Assembly (NCBI RefSeq): GCF_000330505.1
Contig: NW_004191847.1
Coordinates: 282,834 to 346,833 of the forward strand
Origin: Entamoeba invadens IP1
Taxonomy: Eukaryota > Evosea > Mastigamoebida > Endamoebidae
Direction: 5' to 3'
DNA: 64,000 bases
The notes below the pieces were generated by a model. It was not told where the DNA came from. It saw nothing but the letters and a program-made list of their open reading frames with translations, and made no database searches. A program made the position numbers and the translations under genes. Below, one piece after another: positions 1 to 11,596 of the stretch; the stretch's first letter is position 1; each line of letters opens with the position of its first letter.

Positions 1-536
1 CATCAAAAACACAACCAATTTCGATCAACTTGAGAGTCAAATTTTGTTTGGATGCTGCAAAGGGAATTTTGTATTTGCATGAAAATGGGATCTTACATCG
101 GGACATTAAACCAGACAATTTCTTGGTGTTTTCACTGGATTTGAATGACACCATCAATGCCAAATTGACTGATTTTGGAAGTAGTAGAAATGTCAATCAA
201 ATGATTTCTAATATGACATTCACTAAAGGAATTGGAACACCGGTGTATATGGCACCCGAGGTGTTAAACAAAGAGAAATATACAGAAAGTGCAGATATAT
301 TCTCTTTTGCAATTTCATTGTATGAAACTGTTACTTGGAAAGAAGCATTTCCAAAGGAAAAATTCAAATTTCCTTGGACAGTAGCAAATTTTATAACGGG
401 TGGAAAACGCTTTGAAAGGACAGAAGATATTCCAATACAAATATATGAAGTAATGGACATGTGTTGGAAACAAAACAAAAGAGAAAGAATGGGGATAAAA
501 GAAACAGTGAAGAAACTTGAGAAGTTTTTGAATTAA
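1..536 (+). CDS. Protein kinase, C-terminal part (cut by window edge)
   Basis: The reading frame is open from the first full codon at position 3, so the N-terminus lies outside the window. The visible part carries the kinase catalytic loop HRDIKPDN, the metal-binding DFG followed by SSR, and the APE motif within YMAPEVL. The hydrophobic C-lobe helices and final helix end at a normal stop. HRDIKPDNF with a GTPVYMAPEV activation segment fits the tyrosine-kinase-like serine/threonine kinases that are expanded in Entamoeba, many of them transmembrane receptor kinases. Whether this one has an ectodomain cannot be seen. The catalytic residues visible here are intact, so it is probably active. Confidence 0.9.
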   Translation, partial: SKTQPISINLRVKFCLDAAKGILYLHENGILHRDIKPDNFLVFSLDLNDTINAKLTDFGSSRNVNQMISNMTFTKGIGTPVYMAPEVLNKEKYTESADIFSFAISLYETVTWKEAFPKEKFKFPWTVANFITGGKRFERTEDIPIQIYEVMDMCWKQNKRERMGIKETVKKLEKFLN

Positions 537-735
537 TTATGTTTGTAAATATTTCTTTAACTCTTTTTTTCTGTTATTTTTATTAAAAATATCTTTTTAA
601 ATCTTTGTTAATATTTAAATAGTAATCAAATAAATATAAATATTAATATTTGTTTTAATTTTAATATTTCAGTGTTATTATTTATTAAAACGACCAAACA
701 GAAAAATTCAATTAAATTAATTTCTCTGTTTGTAA
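537..735. other. AT-rich spacer with palindromic target sequence
   Basis: No gene is seen. The segment just before the hAT end, about 687-731, is an imperfect palindrome: an AAACAGA-type arm, an AT-rich centre and a TCTCTGTTT arm. The hAT element apparently inserted at its right edge. Confidence 0.6.
728..735. repeat. Target site duplication of hAT 1, left
   Basis: GTTTGTAA, repeated directly at 11597-11604. Eight bases is the duplication length typical of hAT transposases. Confidence 0.7.
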
Positions 736-925
736 TAGGGATGAAGTAAAATCCATTTTACCTGTTTACCAAAAAAGAGAAAAAATTGGTAAAATATTTT
801 TCCAATTTACGATCTTAAAGATCCCTATATTTTAAAAAACATTTTTATTGAAAATCAAAAAAGTAATAACAAATTGCAATTAAAAACAGTTAATTCAAGA
901 AGAAAAAAATTTAAGATTTTTGCCG

Positions 926-969
926 ATAAAGGGGCAGAAAAAAACAGATGTTGGAAAAAAAGCGATGTT
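926..969 (+). repeat. Inverted repeat of element A, left arm
   Basis: Begins ATAAAGGGGC and ends AGCGATGTT. It pairs with 6007-6050, 42 of 44 positions matching. Confidence 0.8.
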
Positions 970-3381
970 TCCAAAATAATAGTAATTTAATAACACTTTT
1001 ATAGTTAGTTGTATAGTTTATTTTTCCACTTTTCCGCAATTTGATTCAAAAAAACAAGGTTAACATAACTTAATTTCTTTTTTCGAAATGCCAAAAATCA
1101 TTTTTGAGATTATACATTACTTTTTCTTGTAAAGATAAGGTTGAATTTGCCGAAAGACAAAAGGAAAGCATAAAATAACGACTTCTAAACTGTTCTTTGA
1201 AGCAAGAAAAATACAAAAATTGGCTAAAAAAACAATAAAAAGTTTTTAAAAGTTGATTAATGTTTTCAATATTATTTTTCCTTTTTAGCATAAATACAAA
1301 AACTTTTAATCAAAACCCCGTCAGTGTACCTTTTTTTCACACCCCTTAACTTTAACTTTTAATTTTTTTACATGCTATTTATCGTTCATAAAACACAAAC
1401 TCCACTATCTAATCAATTACATATCAAACAACTTAATAAACGTATCAATATTCACGCTCTTTCAATGTAACAATTTTTCATTTCTTTGATCAAAGACCGA
1501 CTGCACCTTTATTTCACACCCCCTCTTGATCGATTCCTCATTCGATCAGAAATGCAGTCCACGGCCAAACTTGAAAAACGTTCTTTCAAAAGCTACACCA
1601 CACAAAGTTGAGTGCATCCATTCCCAGCCCTTTTTTGAGTCACTGTCAAACAAATGAAATACAGAGCTCCTTTTTATAATCAATTAATTTTTTGAAACTT
1701 TTTTCAAAAATCGAAGCAAAATCAAAAAACTGGAGAAAAAAAACAAAATAAAACGATTTTTTAATTAGAAACATCGAACATCGGTAATATTCCGTTTCAT
1801 GTGTCCATTTGTTTTTTCCCTGTTTTTTAAATTTTTTGAACAAAACCTCAACTTTTTTGTGGCAAATATCATTTATGGTCAAGGTTTAATGGTTGTTTAT
1901 AAAGAACTTGGTCAAACATCGGTTTTTGGTGCCGTTCATGGGAAAAATAAAAAGACGGGGAAAATAGAGTGGGTTATCCGAAATGGAGGCAACCAAATCT
2001 TGGTGGTTAATAAAACAATAAAAATCGTGTTTTTTCATGTTAAGTTAGTAAAATACTATTTGTATGCCGTGAAAAAACTCAATTATTTTTTGTGTTTTTT
2101 AATGGCATTTTATTATTTTTGTTCAGAATTTAGTGTTGATTGATTTGAGTTTGGTAATAAAAAGGTCAACATCGGTTTTAAAAAATGCTTATATTTTTTA
2201 AATTTCAACTCGGCAAAACGCAAATAATGTCCAATTTTAAGGAAAACTTTATATAAAATGGTAAAACATCGGTTTTTTCCGCCGTAATAAAGACTTGCCC
2301 AAAAGTGCATTTTATTAAAAAATTCTAGTTAAGTGTTGAAAAAATGACTTAATTGATACTTAATACGTAATTCAATGCACAAAGAGTCAATGCAAACACA
2401 ACTGAAAAGCGCTCGGGCAAGTCTTTGAAATACCATTATTATAAAAATAAAAGATTATTTATTATAAGAGTATCTTGTGTATTAATATAGATTTCAAGTG
2501 TTATATTATCATATATACCACGTTATATTTGGGGTTTTTAGACCAATTGTTGATAATCAAAAAAAAACAAATAACTATTGTAGTTAATAAAAATACTATT
2601 AAATAATAAAAAATGTCTCAAAAAATAAAAATTTGATAACTTAATATGTGCAAACTCTTATCAGTAAACCTTGCAGTCACTGAAACACTAACTTAACACG
2701 AAGCCAAATAAATACAAAATGAAGTGTTCGTTATGTGTTATATAAATTAAATCATTGATAAACTATCATGATTTATTATTTTAATAATTTAGTTTGTATA
2801 ATTTAAACAATAGCTATTAATAATATAACATGGTTTATTAAAACAAACAAAAATATATAAATGTGGTTTTATTATGATATAATAATAATTTATTTCAAAA
2901 ACTATTCATAATACTATTATAGAATAAATATTTAATAATTTATAATAAAAAATATTATTAATTCATTCCAAATAAATATTTTTGACCATTTTGGGCAAAT
3001 TTATTTAAAGAAATAATTAGTAATTTAATTATTAAAATAAATCATTCAAAAATAATGTTTAAAATTAAAGTTATTTATTATCATAATTTTTAATATTTTA
3101 TTTTTATAAAAAAACATAAACTTTGTAAAAAAACTAAACAACAATGCGATAAAATTTCATCGCAAAATAAAAAAAATAAATCCATCGAAGCAAAATAATC
3201 AGAATAACACCAAAATTATTTAAACAATCACATAATAATTAACAAAATCAATTTAATTGTTAAAAACAACAATCAATAATTAACAAAACTATTTTTGTTG
3301 AAATATATTCTAAAGTTTCAAATAAAATCAAAAATACACGTTTAATAATTGAGTGTTTATAACAATCTTTATTTTTCATCA
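970..3381. other. Non-coding interior of element A
   Basis: No convincing gene is seen; short frames here lack domain character. Visible structure: two related segments with ACCTTT(A/T)TTTCACACCCC at about 1327-1346 and 1505-1524; a TTGATCGA/TCGATCA hairpin near 1527-1550; three AACATCGGTTTT motifs at 1915, 2168 and 2265; an inverted pair AAAGACTTGCCC / GGGCAAGTCTTT near 2288 and 2414; and a TGCGAT/ATCGCA hairpin near 3144. These may be ends of older, decayed elements. Confidence 0.5.
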
Positions 3382-3549
3382 ATGTCTCATAGCCCAATGA
3401 TATCAAAACCTCCGAAAGTTAAACAAGTGTATAAAACACAAGATGAAAAATTGCAAAGTTTAGTAAACACAATGAAAAAACCTTTAATACCACAGTATAT
3501 TAATGTGATTGATTATTTAAAAGAAATCCCAAGTATGATTATTTTTTAA
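3382..3549 (+). pseudogene. Possible N-terminal fragment of element A transposase
   Basis: A short frame from ATG at 3382 encodes a lysine-rich 55-residue peptide. It lies just ahead of the DDE transposase fragments and in a different frame. Its position and basic composition fit the DNA-binding end of a transposase, but no motif is clear. It could also be an independent small ORF or chance. Confidence 0.35.
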
Positions 3550-3574
3550 AGATCTTGAGATCAAAGTTAAATCC

Positions 3575-5088
3575 ATGGCATTTGATTCTTTCCGTCAACA
3601 AGTACGTTATTGTTTAAAGGAATTGCCAGAAAATGTTTCAAAAATATTAAAAGAAAAAAAATTGTCTTTTCCCATTGCACTTGACTATTTTTTCGGGACT
3701 TTCGAAAGAAAAAGTGTTCGTTGTCAAATCGACAAAATAAATAACGAAAATAAAACTGGTAAAAAAACCCGAAAAAGGACGCAAAAGACTACTAAATGAT
3801 GAAGAAATTATTGCGATACAAAACGCAATAAAAGATAGTAAGACAAAAAAAGCAACACGTGAAGAAGCAAGTTTTTTTATTCACGAAAATTTCGACAAAA
3901 ATATTGGGTCCAAGCAATTGCACAAAATTATGACCCATATTCCAGTTATGGCACCAGTTATGGCACCAGTTATGGAAGCAAAACGGGCAGAAGTTACACC
4001 CAATTCAATTTTGCAATATTACACTGAATTGAAAAAGAAAATTGATGGGTGCCGTTTTGAACTTATTTTTAACCTCGATGAAGTTGGATTCGACAAATGG
4101 GTCGATTCTCATTCAAAAATTGTCTATGCAGAAGTTTCTAGAGGACAAGATGTGTTTAATGAAGTTGAAAGAAAAAGTTCCAGAACAAGTCTTTTGTGTT
4201 GTGGATGCCTCGATGGAACCAAAATGATTCCACTTGTGGTAACAAAAAGACTTTCTCTGGAAGATGTTGCTATTATATCCCTTAAAAGTCGGGCTTTAAT
4301 AAGGACACAAAAATCAGGTGTTTTGAATACTAAATTATACATTCTCTGGTTAAAAAAAGTGTTCTTCCCGACAATTAAGGCAAAAAGAGAACAAATGGGT
4401 GTGCGTGCCGATATGAAAGCTTACCTAATTCTTGATGGGTTTTCAGGCCATTTTTATGAAGAAATTCAAAATTTATTTTTGGAAAATCATGTAGAAATGA
4501 TTAATGAGGTCCCTCACAGTTCCCATTTATGTCAACCAATGGACTTGGGAATATTCGGGAACCAAAAGAAATTTTTGGCGGACAAAAACAACTATCTTTG
4601 CCACAAATTCACTTTATTAAAAAAAGAAGGAAAAAATGTTGAAAAAAGTGGGAAATTGCTTCAAATAGATTCCCCAGAGTTCAAACAAGCAATGAAAAAA
4701 TATATTAACATGTCTGAAGAGGAAAAAATTAGAGAGCTAATCTATTCCTGGGAGTGTGTGGCAAATGGAGACAGTGTCACGAGCTCTTTTAAACAAGCAA
4801 GAATATCATTTGTGCCACACACTCCCAGTGAAAGCGAGCTTCAGGAGATACAAAAGAAGTCGCCAAATTACAATATTTGATTATATAACGGGGGTGGTAA
4901 AAGTGGACATGAATGGGGCAAGAGAAGTCTGCAAATTCTTGGGTATGGCTGCAGAACCTAAAGTTGTTGGAGCGACCAGAGTTGCTCTCGAAAATTATGA
5001 AGACAGGAAAAAACGTCTTCAACGTGAGAAACTCACCAACACCAGGAAGCAAAGTCAAGCCAAAAAACCCAGAAAACCCGAAAAATAA
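3575..5088 (+). pseudogene. DDE-superfamily transposase of element A, frameshifted
   Basis: The frame from ATG at 3575 runs to 3799. The next frame, open from about 3741 to 4880, carries the catalytic core. The two overlap at a run of seven A near 3761-3767, the likely frameshift site. Catalytic motifs of the DDE_1 (pogo/jerky-like) fold are visible: NLDEVG with the first Asp, LILDGFSGH with the second, and PHSSHLCQPMDLGIFG with the third acidic position. After the stop at 4880 another frame continues to 5088 with a basic, lysine-rich tail, possibly the original C-terminus after a second frameshift. The gene mobilised element A but is very probably inactive now. Confidence 0.75.
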
Positions 5089-6006
5089 CTGCGGGTTTAA
5101 GTCTTATTTTTGTCGCAAACCTTTTTCTATAATTAAATAAAGTATTTGTTATATGTTAATTATATTAATATAATTTAAAATAGTAATATTTTAATCTGAG
5201 TATTATATATTAAAACACTCAACAATAACGACAATTTAAAAATAAATTTGATACATTATAAAATAAATAGTATAAAAAATAATATTTTAATTATAAAGGT
5301 TTGATTTACAACAAAAATGGGTATTAAAAAGTTAAGAAAATCTGAAATCAAACAATCATTAAAACTCAGAAGAAAACGCGTTTGTTTATCATGATTATGA
5401 ACACTGTCAAATAATGAACTTGGGAAATTAAGAACTAAAAATAATGAGAAGGTCGTTTATGCATACAAATAATTATTATTCAACGACAACATGTATATAT
5501 TACTGTACGGAATCACCAGAAGAGACGTTTGTTTTATTTAATAATGTTTAAGAGCATAGATTTCAAAATAACAACTTAGGTTATTACAGCTGATTAGTTT
5601 ATGAAAGGGAAAAGTTCCAAAAAGAAAAAACACAGAAAACAAAGTGATCAACAAATTACATCGTGATTAATCGTAACTAACGAAAATATAAACCATCTCG
5701 TTAACTGTGTTAAATAAATTGTTTATTATACTTTGTTTAATTTGTATGGGTTTTGTCTCTATAAATCTAACTATTAATATCACTTTATAAATAGTTCAAT
5801 GGGTTTCCCGATTATATTAAACAAATACATGTATTATATTATGTATTCTCCCTAATATAAATATATTATTAACAACATATTCGAAACACTTCTTAATAAT
5901 ACTCAGGCAAAGCAAAAATGTTGGTTTTATTTTTTTAAAAAAGGAAAAAAACAAATAACAAAATAATAATTAAAAAACATTTTACCTATTGTTACCAACT
6001 TTATAC
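5089..6006. other. Non-coding right part of element A
   Basis: About 0.9 kb of AT-rich sequence between the transposase remnant and the right inverted repeat. I see no gene, RNA or further repeat in it. Confidence 0.5.
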
Positions 6007-6050
6007 AACATCGCTTTTTTTCCAACATCTGGTTTTTTCAGCCCCTTTAT
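6007..6050 (-). repeat. Inverted repeat of element A, right arm
   Basis: Reverse complement of 926-969 with two mismatches. Confidence 0.8.
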
Positions 6051-6969
6051 ACAAATATTTTTTTCTTGTCCAAAGATTTACATACAGAAAAAAATATCAG
6101 ACAAAAAAATCATACAAATACCAAAATTATTTATTTCAGATACTAAAAATTTTTAGCAAAAAAAGAACACAATTCAAACATTTCTTCAGATAATTTTTTT
6201 TTGTCGTCCGTAAAAATATGTTTGATTATAGAAAACAATCTCTCACAACTAGTCTCGGTAGCTGGTATATGAACGTATTTTAAAGCAATTTTGTATAAAT
6301 TTTGGTACAAATTTATTCCCACTTCACACCACCAAGTACCGAGATTTCTTTCACATATTATTAAAACGTTAAGCATTCTTTGTTGTTTGTCCAAGAAATT
6401 ATCAATTTCTGACGACTCTTCAATTTCTATTTTAAATGGAACAATTAGTACTGAAGCACTTTTTTCATTAATAGTTTGGTGAGATTTATCAATTACATTT
6501 CAATGTCTTTTAATTCTTCATTAATTAACATTTTTGCTTTTTCAAGAAACATTCCTTTAAGTTGGTACGAATAAGGAGGGTCTAATAATGTAGAAATAAG
6601 CCATTCTTTTTTGTTAAATTTTTTTAAGAAGTATTTCAAAATTAAATAATAAAACAAGATATAATTCCAATTCCACATCGTTCTCTTTTAAAAAACACCA
6701 GTACAATAAGGTTTTTTATTCAATAACCCAAATTTGAACATTTGTTCGTTTTTTGAATTAAATTATAATTTTCTTCCCAACAAACAATTCCATTTTCCAA
6801 TGGTACAATTATTTCAAAATGTGTTAATTTTGATATTATTATTTCACATATTTTTATTGTTGAAGGAATTACAAATGACGAAGTTGTATAATTTTCACCA
6901 CTTAACAATTCCGTTTGTGTATTTATTTCGGAAAGTACATTTTGTATTGATTCCAATACAGTTGGAGTA

Positions 6970-7007
6970 ATAACCTGTCAACCGGAACTAACCTGTCAGC
7001 CATTTTT
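6970..7007 (+). repeat. Terminal inverted repeat of element B, left
   Basis: Contains TAACCTGTCA twice. It matches the reverse complement of the sequence ending at 10029 with one internal mismatch and a different outermost base. Confidence 0.85.
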
Positions 7008-7414
7008 TAAATTCAATTTATGGTATTTTAAACATTAATTTGTCTTTTTTAGATTATTCAAGTTCAACAAAATCAATAACAAAAAGCAATGAACAAATGA
7101 GATGTTTTCTTCGAATTTCAAAAACGAAAAAAAAGCCGAAAAAAACTTCAAAAATTTCCAAAATTTGTCCTCATTTCACCAAAAAGAGTCATCGTTTTAT
7201 AAAACATTTTCTTTTTTACTTGGTTATATTTTCTTGATTTTTTTAGAAAATGTCTTCTCGTATTGAATCAATTTCAAAGTCTTTACCAAAAAGTTAAAGT
7301 GGAAGATATTCAAATCCCCCAAAACCCCAATTTTTGCACAAAACAATCCATTATTTTCATTTAAACAATTTTCTTTTAGGTTTTAAATCGTTCATAACTT
7401 TAAACATCCTTTTC

Positions 7415-9742
7415 ATGTTGCCAAGTTTTTCATCACTGAATCTGATGTCCTGCTTCCCTAATCCTCAAAATCGCGTTGTCGCTGATCACAACACTGAAAT
7501 TCCAAAAGAGACAAAAGAAACAAAACAGTTGAAGAAACCTTCTCTTTCACAAAACAGCATGCGTCAAAATGTCCAGAAATCAAAAGAGAATGGTATCTCT
7601 CCAAAGAGACTTCTTCTTGTTGAACAGGCTCTTGAACAAGCTTGGTAGGATGAGACATTTTTGAAGGAGACTTCCACGCGTGAACAAATCCATTATTTGC
7701 ATTACAAACTTCATCACTCAACAAGAACTATCCAGATGTTTTATGGTGCTTCAAAATCCACGATAGACACCCACACCAGAAGAAAAATCGGAGAATTGAA
7801 GAACGGCAAACCTCCAAAAATCTCCAAAGATGTTGATAACAAAATCGACAAGTGGCTTGTCACTTGTAAACGAAAGGGAATTGCATGTACTGTCACTGGA
7901 ATTCTTCGGTACCTGAGTCAAAAAGTACCCGACATTGAAATATCGCGACGGGGTCTCATTAAACACATGAAGAAGTTGAAGATTGGTCTCAAGAAAGCAA
8001 CCGCAGAAGATCTAGACAGAATCTCCATCAATCCAGAGAACATTGTTGATAACTTCAAAGAGCTCAAAAAGTTTGACAATATACCAGCAGCCCTATGTGT
8101 AAACATCGATGAAATGGGAAGCAACGATTGGGCAGACAGAAAAAATCTATACATCTTCCAGAGTAATGAGGACAAGACAACCCCAAAGCACGGTTGTAGC
8201 AGGTCAAGTAAACATTCCACGGCGATAGTTGGAATTTGTGCGGATGGAACAACGTTGCCTTTCGGCATTGTCATCAACCAAAAACAGTTCTTTTGCGAAG
8301 CCAAAGAGAAGTTCCCCGACTGTTTCGTCTATTACACAAACAACGGGTTCGTCAACAAATATATCTTCAAACATTGGATGGCGCAGATCATCAAAGTGAT
8401 CGTCAAAAAGAGAACAGAACTTGGTCTTGATGGTAGTTGGGGACTTATCACAATGGACAAATTTTCGGGACATCTTGACGAGGAGCTTCTTGGATGGCTC
8501 GAAGCAAACCAGATCAAATTGCACACATACTGCCCCCATTCAAGTCGCCTCACTCAACCACTCGATCTGTGTTTTTTTGGAGCAGTCAAAAAACACTCAA
8601 ACGCAGCAAAGTCACTTGTTCGAAAGAGCGCTCCCACCAAAGAAATCACCACTGTGTTTTCAGAAGTTGAACAAGAAGATGAGTCCGACCAGGAAGTCAA
8701 CGACGCCTTCAATAAATTCATCGAAGATCCAGAGGACGTAGAGATTATGAAGTCGTTTGCAATGGAAGATGAAGCAATCAACAAAGTCCTTAATGGAAAC
8801 AAAAGATCTCCAAACGGAAGGAAAATCAGCCTCAAAATCTCCTCACTTCTCAAGACTCTGAGTGATCGCTCAACCATTGGAACAGTGGTGGCTTCATTTG
8901 AGAGAAGTGGGATTGTCGTCAGAGAGGTAGATGGTATCAAACGAATAAGATTTGACCCGAATCGAGCTGCGCGGTTTGTAAAAGAATATACTTCCATCGC
9001 GACAAGAACGGACATTCTGGAAATGTCGGAAATTCCGAATGAACCCGTTCTCATTGGGACTGTCGATGAAAAGGTTGTTGAAGTTCCCAACCTTTTGTCG
9101 ACTCTGGTTGCGACGATCACAAAAGGTGTCGAAGCAATAGAGAACATTTGTTGTTCCGAAGAAATGAGACAGAGTGTAATCCTGATACAGAACGAGATCC
9201 AGAAACTGACAGAGTTTAAAGAAAGATACAACCCAAGTGAGAAGTCTTTGGAACCAGTTAAGTTTTATCTGGATCAAGACAAAAGGAGATACTTTGTTTC
9301 CAGCAAGCATGGTGACGATATCACGTTTTCAAGGAGGTGGTTCGAAAGGATGGATGGTGTTAATGTAACAGTGGTTCAACCCGATTGCCCCATAACCCCA
9401 ATTCAAAACATCCCAGGAAGTTCCCAACAAAACGAGCAAAGAGGAAGAAGAACAAGTCGTAGAGGAAGAGCTCCAAGCAATAACAGAAGAATGGACACCA
9501 ACAGCATTTCCAACGCCGGTCAAGAGACTTCCATCCATAATACTCAACAAGTAGAATTGCGACCGCCCCGGTTGGATTCTTTTCAACCTGACGGTTCTGG
9601 AACCCCCAGTTTCCAACCCACCTCCGCTGTTAATTATGTGACACTCGGAACCCCATTCGAAACACTGGGGTATTCTCAAAGAAGACAAACCTTTTTTTCT
9701 CCTCAATTCTTCCCACATAGTGAATTGCAACAGCGTGGCTGA
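7415..9742 (+). pseudogene. Pogo-like DDE transposase of element B, one in-frame stop
   Basis: One reading frame runs from ATG 7415 to the stop at 9742, broken only by an amber TAG at 7646-7648. The N-terminal half contains helix-turn-helix-like segments (STIDTHTRRK and SRRGLIKHMKKLKIG) for binding the inverted repeats. The catalytic core shows NIDEMGSNDW, ITMDKFSGH and HSSRLTQPLDLCFFG, the three acidic positions of a DDE/DDD site. The C-terminal 150 residues are rich in Arg, Ser, Gln and Pro and probably disordered. The long intact frame suggests recent activity. Either the TAG inactivates it, or translation starts downstream and gives a shortened protein. Confidence 0.85.
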
Positions 9743-9991
9743 ATGTTGTCCCAGCATCCCACCCATCAGCTTCAGCTGAGGCTGGTCCTCGATGGCCAAG
9801 GCGTTGATGAAGAACATCACAATTAAGATGTCTTTTACTCTCATCGTTTTTCTTTTTTAGTTTTACTTTTTTTACAAAACCCAAAAATACCAAAAATACC
9901 AAAAAAGCTGACAGGTTTCATTTTTGAGATGAAATCTCAAAAAACAAATGCCATAAAAAACGTACTAATCCGGGTTTTAGGCTTCCTAAAG

Positions 9992-10029
9992 GAAAATGGC
10001 TGACAGGTTAGTTCTGGTTGACAGGTTAG
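9992..10029 (-). repeat. Terminal inverted repeat of element B, right
   Basis: Reads AAAATGGCTGACAGG inward from the right and mirrors the left end at 6970. Confidence 0.85.
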
Positions 10030-11596
10030 TACCTCACCTGTAGTTCGAAATTTGGTGTTTGAAGTTCACTTTTTGTTTTTTCTTTATTAAGTACAATCTC
10101 AAGCCCTTCTCTTTTTTTAATATACTTTTTAACATTAAAAACACTGTATTGAAACGGGTTTCTACTCTATTCACAAAATTGCTGTTAAAAAAATCAATTT
10201 TGAACTCCTTTTTTCTTTCTTTGTTTTCATTACAATCTAAATGATCGTTAATTGAAGGAACAATTTTTCTTTTGAGTGATTTGTCCAAACATTCATATTG
10301 CAATTCTTCAAATGCCTCTTTTTTGTTGTTGAAATATGCTACAATTTTGTCGCATTTAGATATTTCTAAATTTAATTTATTTACTATTTTAAAGGCTGTC
10401 TTTAAGCAAGTTTGAAAAGCGTGGGCATTGCAATCTAATCTACAACATGTTTTATTTATTTGTTCCTCCCTTGTTGTATTCTCTTGTCTTTCTCCAGATT
10501 TATTGTTAAATGCACACACCATATTTGCTCCTCGATCAGTCACCACAACAAAATTTTCAATTTCGTTCTCATTGTGTATTATTTCATAATTCATCAGCGT
10601 CTCAACAAAGGCTTTTTTAATCGCTTTCCCCGTTACTGGTCTTTCTATTGTAGGACTTGATAGAAAAACACATTGTTCTTCTTTAGAACGATCCAGATAT
10701 TGGCACATAATTGATATAGTTTCTCCTTATAATGTCCCCGAAAATGTTCTTCCATCTAAAGTGAATGAAAGACTGGAAATTCTGTTTTTAAGCTTTTCCT
10801 TGATTATTTCAACAGTTTCATTTTTCAATTTTATTATTATTCTTTTTCAACAATTCCACTCCAGGTGGACAATATTTACCATTCGAAATTGTAGAACAAA
10901 AATCTTTAAAAAGGGGATCGGCGACAGTCGAAAGAGGCAATTTTTTCCAATTACAAATTTAATAAGTGAATGTGTAATTTTAATTTTATTTTCTTCGTTT
11001 TTTGATCTTTTAAATTTGTGGAGATTTTTTTTCAGGAATAAAGTTTTATAATGTTTGTACAGATCGGGATGGACATCTCTTAAATGTTGTACAAGAGGAA
11101 AATTGTAAAGTCTTGTGCCTTTACGAGTTAGTTCAATTATTTCAGACAATATTTACAAGTGTATTTTTCGTTGTCGTTTTCGAAATAAAATGATATTTTC
11201 GACGTACTTCTTTTCTTTGTTTTTAACTTGGACATCAATATTGATTTTTTAGATATTATATTTTATTGTATTTATACACTCACAAACATGATTTTTATAC
11301 ATAATTATTGTTAAATACTCCTCTTTAAGAATTTTACACATTTTTACAATAAAAAACTTTTGCCAATTGTTGCGTTTTTTTACAAAATTAATAAAATTTT
11401 AAAATTGTTTTTTTTTCAAAACATGGTTATAATGTTATACCATAAAATTGTACAACAACACTAATTTTCAAAATCATTAAAATAAAACAATATTCAAAGA
11501 ACTTTTATAGTTTTATTTGGTAAAAAGATTTCACCAAATAATTTACTAAAACATAAATTTTCAGTAAAATTATTTCACCATTTTACTTCATTCTCT

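Larger units (their letters stand above)
926..6050 (+). mobile_element. Nested DNA transposon A with DDE transposase remnant
   Basis: A 44-bp sequence starting ATAAAGGGGC at 926-969 recurs inverted at 6007-6050 with two mismatches. The repeats enclose a decayed DDE-superfamily transposase gene at 3382-5088. The outer ends abut hAT 1 sequence: the hAT dimerisation domain stops at 6143 and the hAT left terminus lies at 736, so A appears inserted in the hAT 3' untranslated region. No clear target site duplication is visible, so the ends may be off by some bases. Similarity of the two ends also appears in the motif AACATCG followed by G or C and a T run, found at 1915, 2168, 2265 and 6007. Confidence 0.6.
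6970..10029 (+). mobile_element. Pogo/Tc1-like transposon B inserted in hAT 1
   Basis: TA dinucleotides at 6968-6969 and 10030-10031 flank the element. The terminal inverted repeats are about 35 bp, with core TAACCTGTCAACC then GAACTAACCTGTCAGCC; the decamer TAACCTGTCA occurs twice in each end. A third related copy, CTGACAGGTTT, lies just inside the right end near 9908. The element encodes one long transposase ORF (7415-9742). The TA duplication and the DDE_1-type transposase place it in the Tc1/mariner-pogo group. Near identity of the two ends (one mismatch in about 35) suggests recent arrival. Confidence 0.9.
6143..11235 (-). pseudogene. hAT 1 transposase, broken and interrupted by element B
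   Basis: On the minus strand an ATG at 11235 starts a lysine-rich segment with CKYC; after a frame change HLRDVH follows. Together these are the Cys and His pairs of a BED zinc finger. Fragments then run 11149-10847, 10708-10034, 6956-6720, 6678-6493 and 6394-6143. The last contains TSCERLFS, the signature of the hAT C-terminal dimerisation domain. Element B (6970-10029) separates 10034 from 6969. Removing B and one TA restores a continuous frame across the junction apart from a TGA directly beside it. Several other frame changes and stops show that the gene is dead. Confidence 0.8.
736..11596 (-). mobile_element. hAT transposon 1, composite, carrying two nested elements
   Basis: Left end TAGGGATGAAGTAAAAT and the reverse complement of the right end, AGAGAATGAAGTAAAAT, form imperfect terminal inverted repeats. 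The 8-bp sequence GTTTGTAA flanks both sides (728-735 and 11597-11604), as expected for hAT. The shared flank is actually 15 bp, TTCTCTGTTTGTAAT (722-736 and 11591-11605). Coding remnants on the minus strand run from a BED zinc finger near 11235 to the hAT dimerisation domain ending at 6143. Subtracting the nested elements at 926-6050 and 6970-10029 leaves about 2.67 kb, close to the 2.70 kb of the separate hAT at 45180-47880. That agreement supports the nesting model. Confidence 0.75.

Noticed and set aside
1799..2143. Plus-strand ORF of 114 codons in element A
   Set aside because: Starts at a non-ATG codon, composition follows the local T-rich sequence, and no domain is visible.
7040..7237. 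Small ORF just inside element B
   Set aside because: Non-ATG start, lysine-rich by composition, no homology visible; probably the 5' non-coding part of the transposon.
8554..9231. Long minus-strand ORF of 225 codons
   Set aside because: It lies entirely opposite the element B transposase, whose catalytic motifs are clear; it is a shadow frame.
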